This document shows positions 8,488-16,671 of a DNA stretch of 64,000 nucleotides, in pieces. The DNA is taken from positions 102,508 to 166,507 of the forward strand of contig NZ_JAJIUJ010000120.1 in NCBI RefSeq assembly GCF_020880415.1, written 5' to 3'. A program made the position numbers and the translations under genes. The stretch comes from Xanthomonas euvesicatoria pv. euvesicatoria (GTDB lineage Bacteria; Pseudomonadota; Gammaproteobacteria; Xanthomonadales; Xanthomonadaceae). A model generated the notes under the pieces. That model had not been told where the DNA came from. It did no database searches and saw only the letters and a program-made list of their open reading frames with translations. Positions within the stretch are counted from its first letter, which is position 1, and every line of letters starts with the position of its first letter.

Positions 8488-9285
8488 ATGCAGGACACCG
8501 GCTTGATCGTCGAAGACCACGGAGCGGTTCGCACCTTGCGATTGCATCGGCCCGCAGTACATAACGCCTTCGATGCGACGCTGATCGCGGCGTTGACCGA
8601 TGCATTACGCGAGGCGGGCCGGGCGTCGCAGATCCGCGTCGTCGTGCTGACCGGTGATGGCGCGGCCTTTTCGGCCGGCGCAGACCTGAACTGGATGCGC
8701 GGCATGGCCAGCGCCAGCGAAGCCGAGAACGCCGCCGACGCACTGGCGCTGGCGCAGCTGATGCGCACCCTGGATGAACTGCCCAAGCCCACCATCGCGC
8801 GCGTCAACGGCGCTGCTTTCGGCGGCGGTGTCGGCCTGGTGGCGTGTTGCGATATCGCCATCGGTTGTACCGAGGCGCGCTTCGGCCTGACCGAAAGCAA
8901 GCTCGGCCTGCTGCCGGCGGTCATTTCGCCCTATGTGGTTGCAGCGATCGGCGCGCGCCAGGCGCGGCGCTGGTTCGCAACCGCCGAGATCTTCGATGCC
9001 GGCACCGCGCAGTTGCTGGGTCTGCTGCACCAGCTGGTGGCCGCCGACCAGCTGGATATCGCAGTGGAACGCCAGGTTCGCCTGTTGCTGGCAGCGGCGC
9101 CGCTGGCCACCAGCAGCGCCAAGGCGCTGGTGCGCTCGGTGCTGCCAACTGCCGACCGCGATGCCATCGATGCCGCCAATGCGGCCTTGATTGCCCGTCT
9201 GCGCGTGTCGCCCGAAGGCCAGGAAGGCCTGGGTGCGTTTCTGGACAAGCGCAGCGCCGCGTGGATGCCGGAGAGCATGGCGTGA
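8488..9285 (+). CDS. liuC: enoyl-CoA hydratase, probable methylglutaconyl-CoA hydratase
   Basis: 265 residues of the crotonase fold. The oxyanion-hole regions are visible in FSAGADLNWMRGMA and NGAAFGGGVGLVACCDIAIG; the ADLNWM block and the C-terminal region resemble methylglutaconyl-CoA hydratases of leucine breakdown (LiuC/GnyH type). That assignment is supported by the downstream hydroxymethylglutaryl-CoA lyase, which uses its product. Translation of the next gene starts inside its last codons (GTGA overlap). It is divergent from feoA. Confidence 0.85.
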   Translation: MQDTGLIVEDHGAVRTLRLHRPAVHNAFDATLIAALTDALREAGRASQIRVVVLTGDGAAFSAGADLNWMRGMASASEAENAADALALAQLMRTLDELPKPTIARVNGAAFGGGVGLVACCDIAIGCTEARFGLTESKLGLLPAVISPYVVAAIGARQARRWFATAEIFDAGTAQLLGLLHQLVAADQLDIAVERQVRLLLAAAPLATSSAKALVRSVLPTADRDAIDAANAALIARLRVSPEGQEGLGAFLDKRSAAWMPESMA

Positions 9286-9671
9286 GCGCGATCGACCATA
9301 TCGGCCTGGCCTGCAGCGACCTGCAAACCAGCACCGCGTTCTACCGGGCCGCGCTGGCGCCCCTGGGCATCACGCTGCTGGTGGAACTGACGGCCGCGCA
9401 AACCGGCGGCCGCGCGCATGCCGGCTTCGGCACCGAGCGCCCGTTTCTCTGGCTGGGCTCCCACGCGCAGGCGCCGGGCACCACCCATGTCGCGCTGACG
9501 GCGAGCGACCGCCACAGCGTGGATGCGTTTCATCGTGCTGCGCTGGCCGCCGGTGGCCGCGATCACGGCGCGCCCGGGCTGCGCCCGCATTACCATCCAC
9601 ACTATTACAGCGCCTTCGTGCTCGATCCCGATGGCCACAATTGCGAAGCGGTCTGCCACCTCCCCGCATGA
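9282..9671 (+). CDS. VOC-family (glyoxalase/bleomycin resistance-like) protein
   Basis: The start is a GTG at 9282 overlapping the hydratase stop, giving 129 residues that begin VSAIDHIGLACSDLQTSTAF. The vicinal-oxygen-chelate fold is shown by the paired motifs DHIGLACSDL at the N-terminus and the C-terminal AFVLDPDGHNCEAVCH, which carry candidate metal ligands His and Glu. The His-rich RPHYHPHYYS lies just before the last strand. It is embedded in the leucine-degradation gene string, so a dioxygenase, isomerase or protective role there is possible, but the substrate is unknown. Confidence 0.85.
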   Translation: MSAIDHIGLACSDLQTSTAFYRAALAPLGITLLVELTAAQTGGRAHAGFGTERPFLWLGSHAQAPGTTHVALTASDRHSVDAFHRAALAAGGRDHGAPGLRPHYHPHYYSAFVLDPDGHNCEAVCHLPA

Positions 9672-9777
9672 GTCTCTTTCCGATGTCCCTGGTTTCCTTG
9701 TCCACGCATTCGGCCGCCACCACGCACGCGGTTGCGGCGATGCCTGCACGACGTCATGCGCGCTGCGATGTGAGCGC

Positions 9778-10674
9778 ATGAGCGACTTCGTCCGCATTGT
9801 CGAAGTTGGCCCACGCGATGGCCTGCAAAACGAAGCGCAGCCGATCGCCACTGCCGACAAGATCGCGTTGATCGATCAACTCTCGGCCACCGGGCTGCGC
9901 ACGATCGAAGCAACCAGCTTCGTCAGCCCGCGCTGGGTACCGCAGCTGGCCGACGCCGCCGAGGTGTTTGCCGGCATCGCGCAGGTGCCGGGCATCGCAT
10001 ATCCGGTGCTGGTGCCCAACCTGCAGGGCTACGAACGCGCACGCGCGGCCGGGGCGCAGGAAGTGGCGGTCTTCACCGCGGCGTCGGAGGCGTTTAATCG
10101 CACCAATACCAACGCCGGCATCGACGAATCGATCGAACGCTTTCGGCCGATCCTGCAGCAGGCCGCGCTCGATGGTGTGCGCGTGCGCGGCTACGTCTCC
10201 ACCGTGCTGGGCTGCCCGTACCAGGGCGAAGTGCCGGTGGCCGATGTGGTCGATGTGGCGCAACGTCTGCACGCACTCGGCTGCTATGAAATCTCGCTGG
10301 GCGACACCATTGGCGTAGGCACGCCGGTCAAGGCGCGTCAGATGCTGGCCGCGGTGGCGCAGGCGGTGCCGATGCAGGCGTTGGCGGTGCATTTCCACGA
10401 TACCTATGGGCAGGCGCTGGCCAATATCGCCGCATGCCTGGAGCAAGGCGTACGCGTGATCGATGCGGCCGTGTCCGGTGCGGGCGGCTGCCCGTATGCC
10501 AGGGGCGCCAGCGGCAACGTCGCCAGCGAAGACGTGGTGTACCTGTTGCAGGGGCTGGGCATGCCCACCGGCATCGACCTGCCTGCCCTGGCCCGCACCG
10601 GCCGCTGGCTGGCGCAGCTGCTCGGTCGCGACACCGGCAGCAAGGTCGGCAAGGCGTTGGCTGCCGCCGGCTGA
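9778..10674 (+). CDS. mvaB: hydroxymethylglutaryl-CoA lyase
   Basis: 298 residues starting MSDFVRIVEVGPRDGLQNE, the characteristic DxxRDGLQNE-type opening of HMG-CoA lyases. Further signatures are EATSFVSPRWVPQLAD, the loop GCPYQGEV, SLGDTIGVG, VHFHDTYGQAL with metal-binding His residues, and SGAGGCPYARGASGN containing the active-site Cys. It cleaves HMG-CoA to acetyl-CoA and acetoacetate in the last step of leucine catabolism. It lies about 105 bases after the VOC gene and just before the SDR gene. Confidence 0.95.
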   Translation: MSDFVRIVEVGPRDGLQNEAQPIATADKIALIDQLSATGLRTIEATSFVSPRWVPQLADAAEVFAGIAQVPGIAYPVLVPNLQGYERARAAGAQEVAVFTAASEAFNRTNTNAGIDESIERFRPILQQAALDGVRVRGYVSTVLGCPYQGEVPVADVVDVAQRLHALGCYEISLGDTIGVGTPVKARQMLAAVAQAVPMQALAVHFHDTYGQALANIAACLEQGVRVIDAAVSGAGGCPYARGASGNVASEDVVYLLQGLGMPTGIDLPALARTGRWLAQLLGRDTGSKVGKALAAAG

Positions 10675-10811
10675 GGTTTTCCTGCCCGCGCAATCGTGCA
10701 TCACCGACCACCGCGATCACGCAGGGGCTTGGGCTAGAATTGCCGACCGCTCCGCCGATCGTTCGTTTGCCGCCAACACCGGCCACCAACGCTATTTTAG
10801 GGAACCACCGC

Positions 10812-11582
10812 ATGCAGCCATCTTCTGTTCTTGCCATCGTCACCGGCGGCGTTTCCGGCCTCGGCCTGGCGGTCGCACAGCGTCTGGTGGTCGACGGCGG
10901 CAAGGTCGCGTTGTTCGATGTCAACGCCGACAAGGCCGAGTCGGCGCTGGCGCTGCTCGGTGCCGGCAACGCGCATTACTTCGCCACCGATGTCACCGAC
11001 GAAGCGCAGGTGGCCGCCAATGTGGCGCAGGCTGCACAGGCGCTGGGCGGGCTCAACCTGGTGGTGAATTGCGCCGGCATCCTGGGCGCCGGTCGCGTGC
11101 TGGGCAAGGAAGCGCCGATGCCGTTGGCCACCTTCCGCAACACCGTGCTGGTGAATCTGGTCGGCAGCTTCAACGTGGCCAAGGCCGCTGCCGATGTCAT
11201 GCAACACAACACCGCCGGCGATGACGGCGAGCGCGGCGTGATCGTCAATACCGCCTCGGTGGCGGCATTCGAGGGCCAGATCGGCCAGGCAGCGTATGCG
11301 GCAAGCAAAGGCGGCGTGGTCGGCATGACCTTGCCGATGGCACGCGAACTGGCGCGCTTCGGTATCCGCGTGATGACGATCGCGCCGGGCGTGTTCTGGA
11401 CCCCGATGGTCGACGGCATGCCCGAGGCCGTGCAGCAATCGCTGGCCGCCTCCATCCCGTTCCCCTCGCGTCTGGGCCAGCCCGACGAATACGCCGACAC
11501 CGTCGCCTTCATCCTGCGCAACCGCTACCTCAACGGCGAAGTGATTCGCCTGGACGGCGGCGTGCGGTTGGTACCCAAGTAG
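10812..11582 (+). CDS. SDR-family 3-hydroxyacyl-CoA dehydrogenase (type II-like)
   Basis: 256 residues with a typical short-chain dehydrogenase pattern: VTGGVSGLGLAVA coenzyme motif near the N-terminus, VNCAGILGAGRV, the catalytic Ser in NTASVAAFEGQ, and YAASKGG (Tyr/Lys). The insertion GKEAPMPLATFRNTVLVNLVG and the C-terminal IPFPSRLGQPDEYADTV match the HSD10-like 3-hydroxyacyl-CoA dehydrogenase type II of branched-chain acyl-CoA oxidation. This agrees with the preceding leucine-degradation genes. Confidence 0.88.
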   Translation: MQPSSVLAIVTGGVSGLGLAVAQRLVVDGGKVALFDVNADKAESALALLGAGNAHYFATDVTDEAQVAANVAQAAQALGGLNLVVNCAGILGAGRVLGKEAPMPLATFRNTVLVNLVGSFNVAKAAADVMQHNTAGDDGERGVIVNTASVAAFEGQIGQAAYAASKGGVVGMTLPMARELARFGIRVMTIAPGVFWTPMVDGMPEAVQQSLAASIPFPSRLGQPDEYADTVAFILRNRYLNGEVIRLDGGVRLVPK

Positions 11583-11682
11583 CGGGGATTGGGGAATCGG
11601 GAATGGGGAATCGTAACGGCGCCCTGCTCTCAGCACCCCGGCCCCGGCTTTTTCGATTTCCCATTCCCTACTCCCGATTCCC
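11583..11682. repeat. intergenic GGGAATCGGGA inverted repeat
   Basis: The stretch begins with tandem GGGGAATCGGGAATGGGG and ends with the complementary CCCATTCCCTACTCCCGATT, so it can form a hairpin between the SDR gene and efpL. The same family is seen at 17921-18065 and, as one arm, near 2680. The distal arm abuts the efpL start codon, so it may affect ribosome access or end transcription from upstream. Confidence 0.6.
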
Positions 11683-12249
11683 ATGAAAGCCAACGACATC
11701 AAGAAAGGCAACGTCGTCGAATACAACGGCGGCATTTACCAGATCCGCGACATCGAACGCAGCTCGCCGCAGGGCCGCGGCGGCAATGTGCGCTTTCGTT
11801 TCATCATGTACAGCGTGCCGGGCGGGGTGAAAACCGACGCCAGCTTCGATGCCGACGACAACCTGCCGGAAGTGGAGCTGCTGCGCCGGCAGTCCACGTT
11901 CTCGTACAAGGATGGCGAAGCGTTCGTGTTCATGGACGACGAAGACTTCACCCCGTACACGCTGGATGCGGACGTGATCGGCACCGACGCCGGCTACATC
12001 ACCGATGGTCTGACCGGCATCTACGTGCAAGTGATCGACGACCAGCCGGTGGCCGTACAACTGCCGCAGACGGTGACGCTGGAAGTGGTGGAGACTCCGC
12101 CGGAATTGAAGGGCGGCACCGCCACCAAGCGGCCCAAGCCGGCCAAGCTCAACACCGGCATGGAAATCATGGTGCCCGAGTACATCACCAATGGCGAACG
12201 CGTGCTGGTCAACACCACCACGGGCGAATTTGCCGGTCGCGCCGACTGA
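11683..12249 (+). CDS. yeiP: elongation factor P-like protein (YeiP/EfpL)
   Basis: 188 residues of the EF-P three-domain type. The N-terminal KOW-like domain has MKANDIKKGNVVEYNGGIYQ, and the tip loop reads SSPQGRGGNVRF. The position that is the modified Lys in canonical EF-P is Arg here (about residue 32), as in the EfpL/YeiP paralogue. The C-terminal OB domain ends EYITNGERVLVNTTTGEFAGRA, the usual EF-P signature. EF-P relatives relieve ribosome stalling at proline-rich sequences. The stop overlaps the next start (TGATG), coupling it to the lipoprotein gene. Confidence 0.93.
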   Translation: MKANDIKKGNVVEYNGGIYQIRDIERSSPQGRGGNVRFRFIMYSVPGGVKTDASFDADDNLPEVELLRRQSTFSYKDGEAFVFMDDEDFTPYTLDADVIGTDAGYITDGLTGIYVQVIDDQPVAVQLPQTVTLEVVETPPELKGGTATKRPKPAKLNTGMEIMVPEYITNGERVLVNTTTGEFAGRAD

Positions 12250-12635
12250 TGCGTCGCGTTGCTGTTGTCGTAACCGTGGGTGTGCTGGCGGCCTGCAGCG
12301 TGCAACAAACACCGACGCAGGCCGCAACGCCTGCGCCGGTGGCCTGCACCGATCCCAAGGTGGAAGACGAATGGCTGCAGCATCCGGCAGGCCTGTGCGG
12401 CATGCCGGAGGATGTGCGCAAACTGGTCGACGACTACGACACCTGCGAGCACTTCGCCGGCGAAGAGCCGTATGACGCCGACCGCCGGCATGAAATCGAA
12501 GTGGCCGTGGCACAGTTCTGCACGCCGGCACCGGCACGCCTGGCCACGTTGATGCGGCAGTACCGCCACGACGCGCATGTCAGCCAATGGCTGCGCCAGT
12601 ATTCCAAGCAAGCGGATCTGCAACCGGCCGGCTGA
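12249..12635 (+). CDS. small lipoprotein of unknown function
   Basis: 128 residues. The N-terminus MRRVAVVVTVGVLAACSVQQ is a lipoprotein signal with lipobox LAAC, so the mature protein starts at Cys16. The mature part holds several Cys residues (VACTDPKVEDEW, AGLCGMPEDV, DTCEHFAGEEPYD, AQFCTPAP), probably two disulfides in the periplasm. It starts within the stop of efpL, suggesting translational coupling, although no functional link is evident. I recognise no named domain. Confidence 0.8.
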   Translation: MRRVAVVVTVGVLAACSVQQTPTQAATPAPVACTDPKVEDEWLQHPAGLCGMPEDVRKLVDDYDTCEHFAGEEPYDADRRHEIEVAVAQFCTPAPARLATLMRQYRHDAHVSQWLRQYSKQADLQPAG

Positions 12636-12821
12636 GATGCATCGGCTGATCTGACAGCTGCGTGCCAGTGAGGTGGATTACTCCTGCTAGTGGCAGCGTC
12701 GCCACAACTCACGGCTGAAGACTGCAGCCGTTCCGTTCTCGCCAAGAGAGGGTGGCGCGCCGCCCGCTCGATGAGGGCGAGGCAATTCGGAGAATCCGGG
12801 CTGCCCCTGCCCTCACCCCAA

Positions 12822-12842
12822 CCCTCTCCCAGCGGGAGAGGG
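12822..12842. terminator. palindromic hairpin between convergent genes
   Basis: CCCTCTCCC-AGC-GGGAGAGGG is a perfect 9-base stem with a 3-base loop, placed between the plus-strand lipoprotein gene and the minus-strand DUF4105 gene. It resembles a dispersed REP-type sequence (preceded by CCCTCACCCCAAC) and may act as a bidirectional terminator. There is no U-tract. Confidence 0.45.
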
Positions 12843-12855
12843 GCCGGCACGCGTG

Positions 12856-14715
12856 CTATTGCACCTGCATAGGGATGCGCACCTCCGAGTGCGCTTTGTC
12901 GGCGGCGGCATCACCGCGCGCAAGCACGCGCAGGCGCGCGCGCAAACGCTCCACATTCGCTTCGCCCTGCTGCAGTCCATTGCGCACGTTGGCCGGCAAT
13001 TGCTGGCGTCCAGCCAGCTGCAGCTGTTTCCAGCCATCGACCAACATCGCGCTTTCCTGCGCCACGCGCGCGCTCAGCTGTTGCTGCTCGTCCGCTTGTG
13101 GCAAGCCATACCCCGCGCTGCGCAACAGCACCGCCGGATGACTGAGTTGCGCCTGGCGCGCGAACAGCGCTTGCAGCTGTCCCTGCACCGCCTCGCGCGC
13201 GGCCACGCCCGGTTGCAACAGGCGCTTGAGCGCATCGCGCGCCAGCAATTCCTCTCGACGCAGGGCCGCCTGCTCCAGCAACAATGCCGCTGCAGTTTCG
13301 CGCAGACCGCCGCGATCGAACGATTGCGCCCGCACCTCGGGCGCGGCCTCCAGCCACTGCGCGACGGTTGTTTGCGGCACTGCGATGCCATGCCGAAGGA
13401 CGTCGAACATGGCCTGGTAATGCGCTGCCGCCGATTCGAAGTAATAGCCCTGGCGGATGGCTTGTGCAGGGTCGTCCAGCACATGCAGATCGGCGATGCC
13501 GGCACGATGCAATCGTTGCCGCAGACCGCGCGGCGTGATCGAGGACAAGTTCGCTGCAGCCAGACGCGGCACCCCGTCATGCAGCAACTTGTAGGTTTCC
13601 ACCGCGCAGTTGTTGCCGATGAAGTAATAGCGCCCGTCGTAACTCCAATGCACCTGCGCGGCGCGCTCGAGCAGGGCCGCGACCTCGTCGGGCGTCAGGG
13701 CCAGCGGCACCGACGACAGGGCGCGCAATTCCACCTTGGTGTATTCGTCCACGACCTGGTTCAACGGCAGCACGAACAGCCGCGACGGGTACGAACCCGT
13801 GAGCCCGCGCCAGCTGGAAATCTGCACATCGCCCACGAACGCGCGGAACGACAGCACGCGGTGGTATTGCAGATCCAGCCGGCATGCGGGGCCCGGCGCA
13901 CGGCCGGGTGCGCAGATCACCAGGCGCAACATGCTGTGGCCCCAGCGGCTCATCGGCTGCTCGTTACCCTCGGCAAGCAGATAGTCCACCGCATACACGC
14001 GTGCCGGATCCAGCGTCAGCAACGACATCGCACCGGCGTCGTTATCGGCCTGCAGATACGGCAGCGCGGCCCCGCAGGGCGTGACACCCTGCGGCGGACC
14101 GATGCGTTGCGCAAACCAGGCCGCAAGCGCAGGGCGCCGGCAGGCGTAGTCGGCGTCCAGCACGTAATGCTCGAGATTGACCGCAACGAACTCGGCCGGG
14201 CTGCGGCGTTCGTATTCGTCCGGGCTGCGGTCGCTGAACCGATTTTCGCTGCGCCCCACCCGCCACGGCCGCACCTGCCAGCCGGCAAGGTCGCGCAGGC
14301 GCCGATCGCGCGACCACGCGCTGCGTGCGCCGCGATCGAACACATGCGCCAGTTCGTGTATGAGCGCTGCCATCGCCGCGCGCGTGGCAGCTGCGTTTTG
14401 ATCGGAACGTGCGTCATCGGATTGCGCGCTCCACGCCTGCAGCAGCGCGCGATCGAGCAGGATGCGATTGCCGATTGCACGGCCGTGTACCTGCGCCGGC
14501 AGATCGGTGCGCCATTGCAGCTGGATCGGGGCGGTCATCCGCCGCGTCCAGCCCTGCGGCAATCGCCGTGCGACCGACTGCACCAGCGCGTTGCTTGCTT
14601 CGATCTCCGCCGCAGGCAAATCCGAGCGAACCACCTCGACCAACAATTCAGCCTGCGCCTGCGGTGCGGCCAAGGCGGCCAGCAGCAGCCAGCCGCACCG
14701 CCGGCTCAGACTCAC
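12856..14715 (-). CDS. DUF4105 (Lnb-like) periplasmic protein with an HExxH motif
   Basis: 619 residues with an N-terminal signal peptide (cleavage likely after AAPQAQA near residue 22). Two parts are visible. Around residues 120-124 there is HELAH, an HExxH zinc-binding motif, followed about 50 residues later by RRSPAEFVAVNLEHYV, whose Glu could be the third ligand. From about 240 comes YAVDYLLAEGNEQPMSRWGH and the following strand-rich part, typical of DUF4105, which I recall being renamed Lnb N-terminal periplasmic domain after a lipoprotein N-acyltransferase. The gene overlaps the DUF2388 gene upstream (ATGA), a pairing also found in Pseudomonas. Whether it is a protease, an acyltransferase or both is not known. 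Confidence 0.85.
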   Translation of the reverse strand: MSLSRRCGWLLLAALAAPQAQAELLVEVVRSDLPAAEIEASNALVQSVARRLPQGWTRRMTAPIQLQWRTDLPAQVHGRAIGNRILLDRALLQAWSAQSDDARSDQNAAATRAAMAALIHELAHVFDRGARSAWSRDRRLRDLAGWQVRPWRVGRSENRFSDRSPDEYERRSPAEFVAVNLEHYVLDADYACRRPALAAWFAQRIGPPQGVTPCGAALPYLQADNDAGAMSLLTLDPARVYAVDYLLAEGNEQPMSRWGHSMLRLVICAPGRAPGPACRLDLQYHRVLSFRAFVGDVQISSWRGLTGSYPSRLFVLPLNQVVDEYTKVELRALSSVPLALTPDEVAALLERAAQVHWSYDGRYYFIGNNCAVETYKLLHDGVPRLAAANLSSITPRGLRQRLHRAGIADLHVLDDPAQAIRQGYYFESAAAHYQAMFDVLRHGIAVPQTTVAQWLEAAPEVRAQSFDRGGLRETAAALLLEQAALRREELLARDALKRLLQPGVAAREAVQGQLQALFARQAQLSHPAVLLRSAGYGLPQADEQQQLSARVAQESAMLVDGWKQLQLAGRQQLPANVRNGLQQGEANVERLRARLRVLARGDAAADKAHSEVRIPMQVQ

Positions 14716-15011
14716 CGGGCCAGGATGGACTGCGCCAGCTCCAGGTCGCTGGCCAGCCGCGCCGCGTCGCTACGGCTGCGCAACTGCAGCAACGCCGCTT
14801 CCAGACGCGCACCGCGGATGACGCCGTCGCTGGCAACAAAACCGGCCGCATCTTCCCGGGCGTCGGCCACCACCTTGTCGTCGCCGGAGCTGCTGCCGGA
14901 CGAATTGGACGAGCCAGCCGACGAAGCACCTGCCGACGTACCGGCCAGGCTGGATGCGAACGCTGCCAGCGGCAGCAGCGTCAAAGCGCAGAACACGAGG
15001 GAGCGCATCAT
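14712..15011 (-). CDS. DUF2388 small periplasmic protein
   Basis: The ATG at 15011 (or 15008) gives about 99 residues with a signal peptide ending near LAAFA. After a Ser/Gly-rich linker comes DDKVVADAREDAAGFVASDG and RGARLEAALLQLRS, closely matching the DUF2388 family known from Pseudomonas. The C-terminal SDLELAQSILA is also typical. The stop overlaps the start of the DUF4105 gene, so the two proteins are probably made together and may act together at the cell envelope. No activity is known. Confidence 0.88.
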   Translation of the reverse strand: MMRSLVFCALTLLPLAAFASSLAGTSAGASSAGSSNSSGSSSGDDKVVADAREDAAGFVASDGVIRGARLEAALLQLRSRSDAARLASDLELAQSILAR

Positions 15012-15045
15012 GGGCTGATCGATTCCGTGTGAAGGTGCGGGAAGA

Positions 15046-16464
15046 CTAACCGGCAGGCGTGTTGGCAGGTGCGTCATGCATCTCGAACAGCTTGCCGGGA
15101 TTCAGCAAAAGATGAGGATCGAGCACATGTTTGATGCCGCGCATCAAGGCGATTTCCTCGGCAGAGCGGGTGCTCCACAGATAGGCCTTCTTGACCAGGC
15201 CGATGCCGTGTTCGGCGGAAATGCTGCCGTCGAAACGCTGCAGGGCCTGCGCCAGCAACTTGGTGACCTGATCGCAGGCCGCAACGAAATCGGCCTGGCT
15301 GGTGCCATCGGGCTTGAGCACGTTGATGTGCAGGTTGCCATCGCCGATGTGCCCGAACCACACCACATCGAAATGCGGATACGCATCGTGCAGCAACGCC
15401 TGGGTTTCGGCCAGGAATGCCGGCATCGCCGAGATGCGCACCGACACGTCGTTCTTGTACGGCGTGTAGCGCGCCAGCGCTTCGGTGATGCCCTCGCGCA
15501 GGCGCCACAGTTGCGCGGCCTGTGCATCGCTCTGGCTGATCACGCCATCGCTGACCCAGCCCTGCTCCATGCAGGTCTCGAAGGCCGCCATCGCAGCCGC
15601 CTCCTGCGCCTCATCGCCTGCGGCGAATTCGGTGACCACGTAATACGGGTGAACCTCAGCGAACGGCGCCTGCGCGCCATGCGCAAGCACATGTTCCAGC
15701 GCGCGATCGGTGAAAAATTCGAACGCCTCCAGGCGCAACTGCGCGCGAAACGCGGCAAACACCTGCATCAGCACTTCGAACGAGGGCAACGCAAGCAACA
15801 TCACGTTGCTGGGCGGCGGCGGGTCGGTCAGCCGCAGCGTGGCTTCGACCACGATGCCGAGCGTGCCTTCGGAGCCGATCATCAGATGGCGGAAGTCGTA
15901 GCCGCTGGAATTTTTGACCAGCGCGTTGTTGAGTTCCAGCAACTCGCCGCCACCGGTGACCACCTTCAACCCGGCCACCCATTCGCGCGTATTGCCGTAG
16001 CGGATCACCCGGATGCCGCCGGCATTGGTGGCGATATTGCCGCCGATCGAACACGAACCGCGCGCCGCAAAATCTACGGGGTACACCAGCCCATGCTCGC
16101 GCGCGGCGTTGTGCACCGCTTCCAGCGGCATGCCGGCCTGCACGGTGAGCGTGCGATCCACTGCGTTGAAATCCAGCGGTTTGTTCAAACGCTCCAGGCT
16201 CAACACCAATTCGCCGTTGGCCGCCACTGCGCCGCCGGACAAGCCCGTGCGCCCGCCCGACGGCACCACCGCCACGCCTTGCGCATTTGCCCAACGCACG
16301 ACCGCCTGCACTTCCTCCACCGAGCCCGGCAAGGCGATCGCGAGTGGGTTCGGCGTCCAGCGGCGTGTCCAGTCGCGCCCGTAATGCTCCAGGTCGGCCG
16401 GGTCGGTCTTCACACGCAACGCAGGCACGGCCTGTTGCAACGAAAGGAGGCGGGGATCGGTCAT
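15046..16464 (-). CDS. FAD-linked D-2-hydroxyacid (D-2-hydroxyglutarate) dehydrogenase
   Basis: With the ATG at 16464 the protein has 472 residues, starting MTDPRLLSLQQAVPALRV. The open frame continues far upstream but without homology. FAD-binding type 4 motifs are clear: VPSGGRTGLSGGAVA, GSCSIGGNIATNAGG and KNSSGYDFRHLMIGSEGTLG. The C-terminal domain has WFGHIGDGNLHINV with metal-binding His and EHGIGLVKK. Such enzymes oxidise D-lactate, glycolate or D-2-hydroxyglutarate. Because it is divergent from serA, D-2-hydroxyglutarate is the best guess: SerA reduces 2-oxoglutarate to D-2-HG to recycle NAD+, and this type of enzyme removes D-2-HG. Confidence 0.85.
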   Translation of the reverse strand: MTDPRLLSLQQAVPALRVKTDPADLEHYGRDWTRRWTPNPLAIALPGSVEEVQAVVRWANAQGVAVVPSGGRTGLSGGAVAANGELVLSLERLNKPLDFNAVDRTLTVQAGMPLEAVHNAAREHGLVYPVDFAARGSCSIGGNIATNAGGIRVIRYGNTREWVAGLKVVTGGGELLELNNALVKNSSGYDFRHLMIGSEGTLGIVVEATLRLTDPPPPSNVMLLALPSFEVLMQVFAAFRAQLRLEAFEFFTDRALEHVLAHGAQAPFAEVHPYYVVTEFAAGDEAQEAAAMAAFETCMEQGWVSDGVISQSDAQAAQLWRLREGITEALARYTPYKNDVSVRISAMPAFLAETQALLHDAYPHFDVVWFGHIGDGNLHINVLKPDGTSQADFVAACDQVTKLLAQALQRFDGSISAEHGIGLVKKAYLWSTRSAEEIALMRGIKHVLDPHLLLNPGKLFEMHDAPANTPAG

Positions 16465-16671
16465 GGCACGCGGCGCTGCGGTAGGAACCGCACAGCGTGC
16501 CAGCGCCGGCCTGCCTCGTCCAGCCGGCGCACTCACGGCCGACGCAGCGTTGGATTCAGCTGAAACCGTTGCGCCGCAAGGGCTTCGCCGGTGCGAACAG
16601 CGCATCGCGGCCACCCAATCGCGCACCCCATCTGGCATAGTTGCCGGCCCGATTGCTGCATTGCGTTCCCC

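Noticed and set aside
12853..15018. A 721-codon plus-strand open frame opposite the DUF4105 and DUF2388 genes
   Set aside because: Antisense to two supported genes and compositionally like other shadows.
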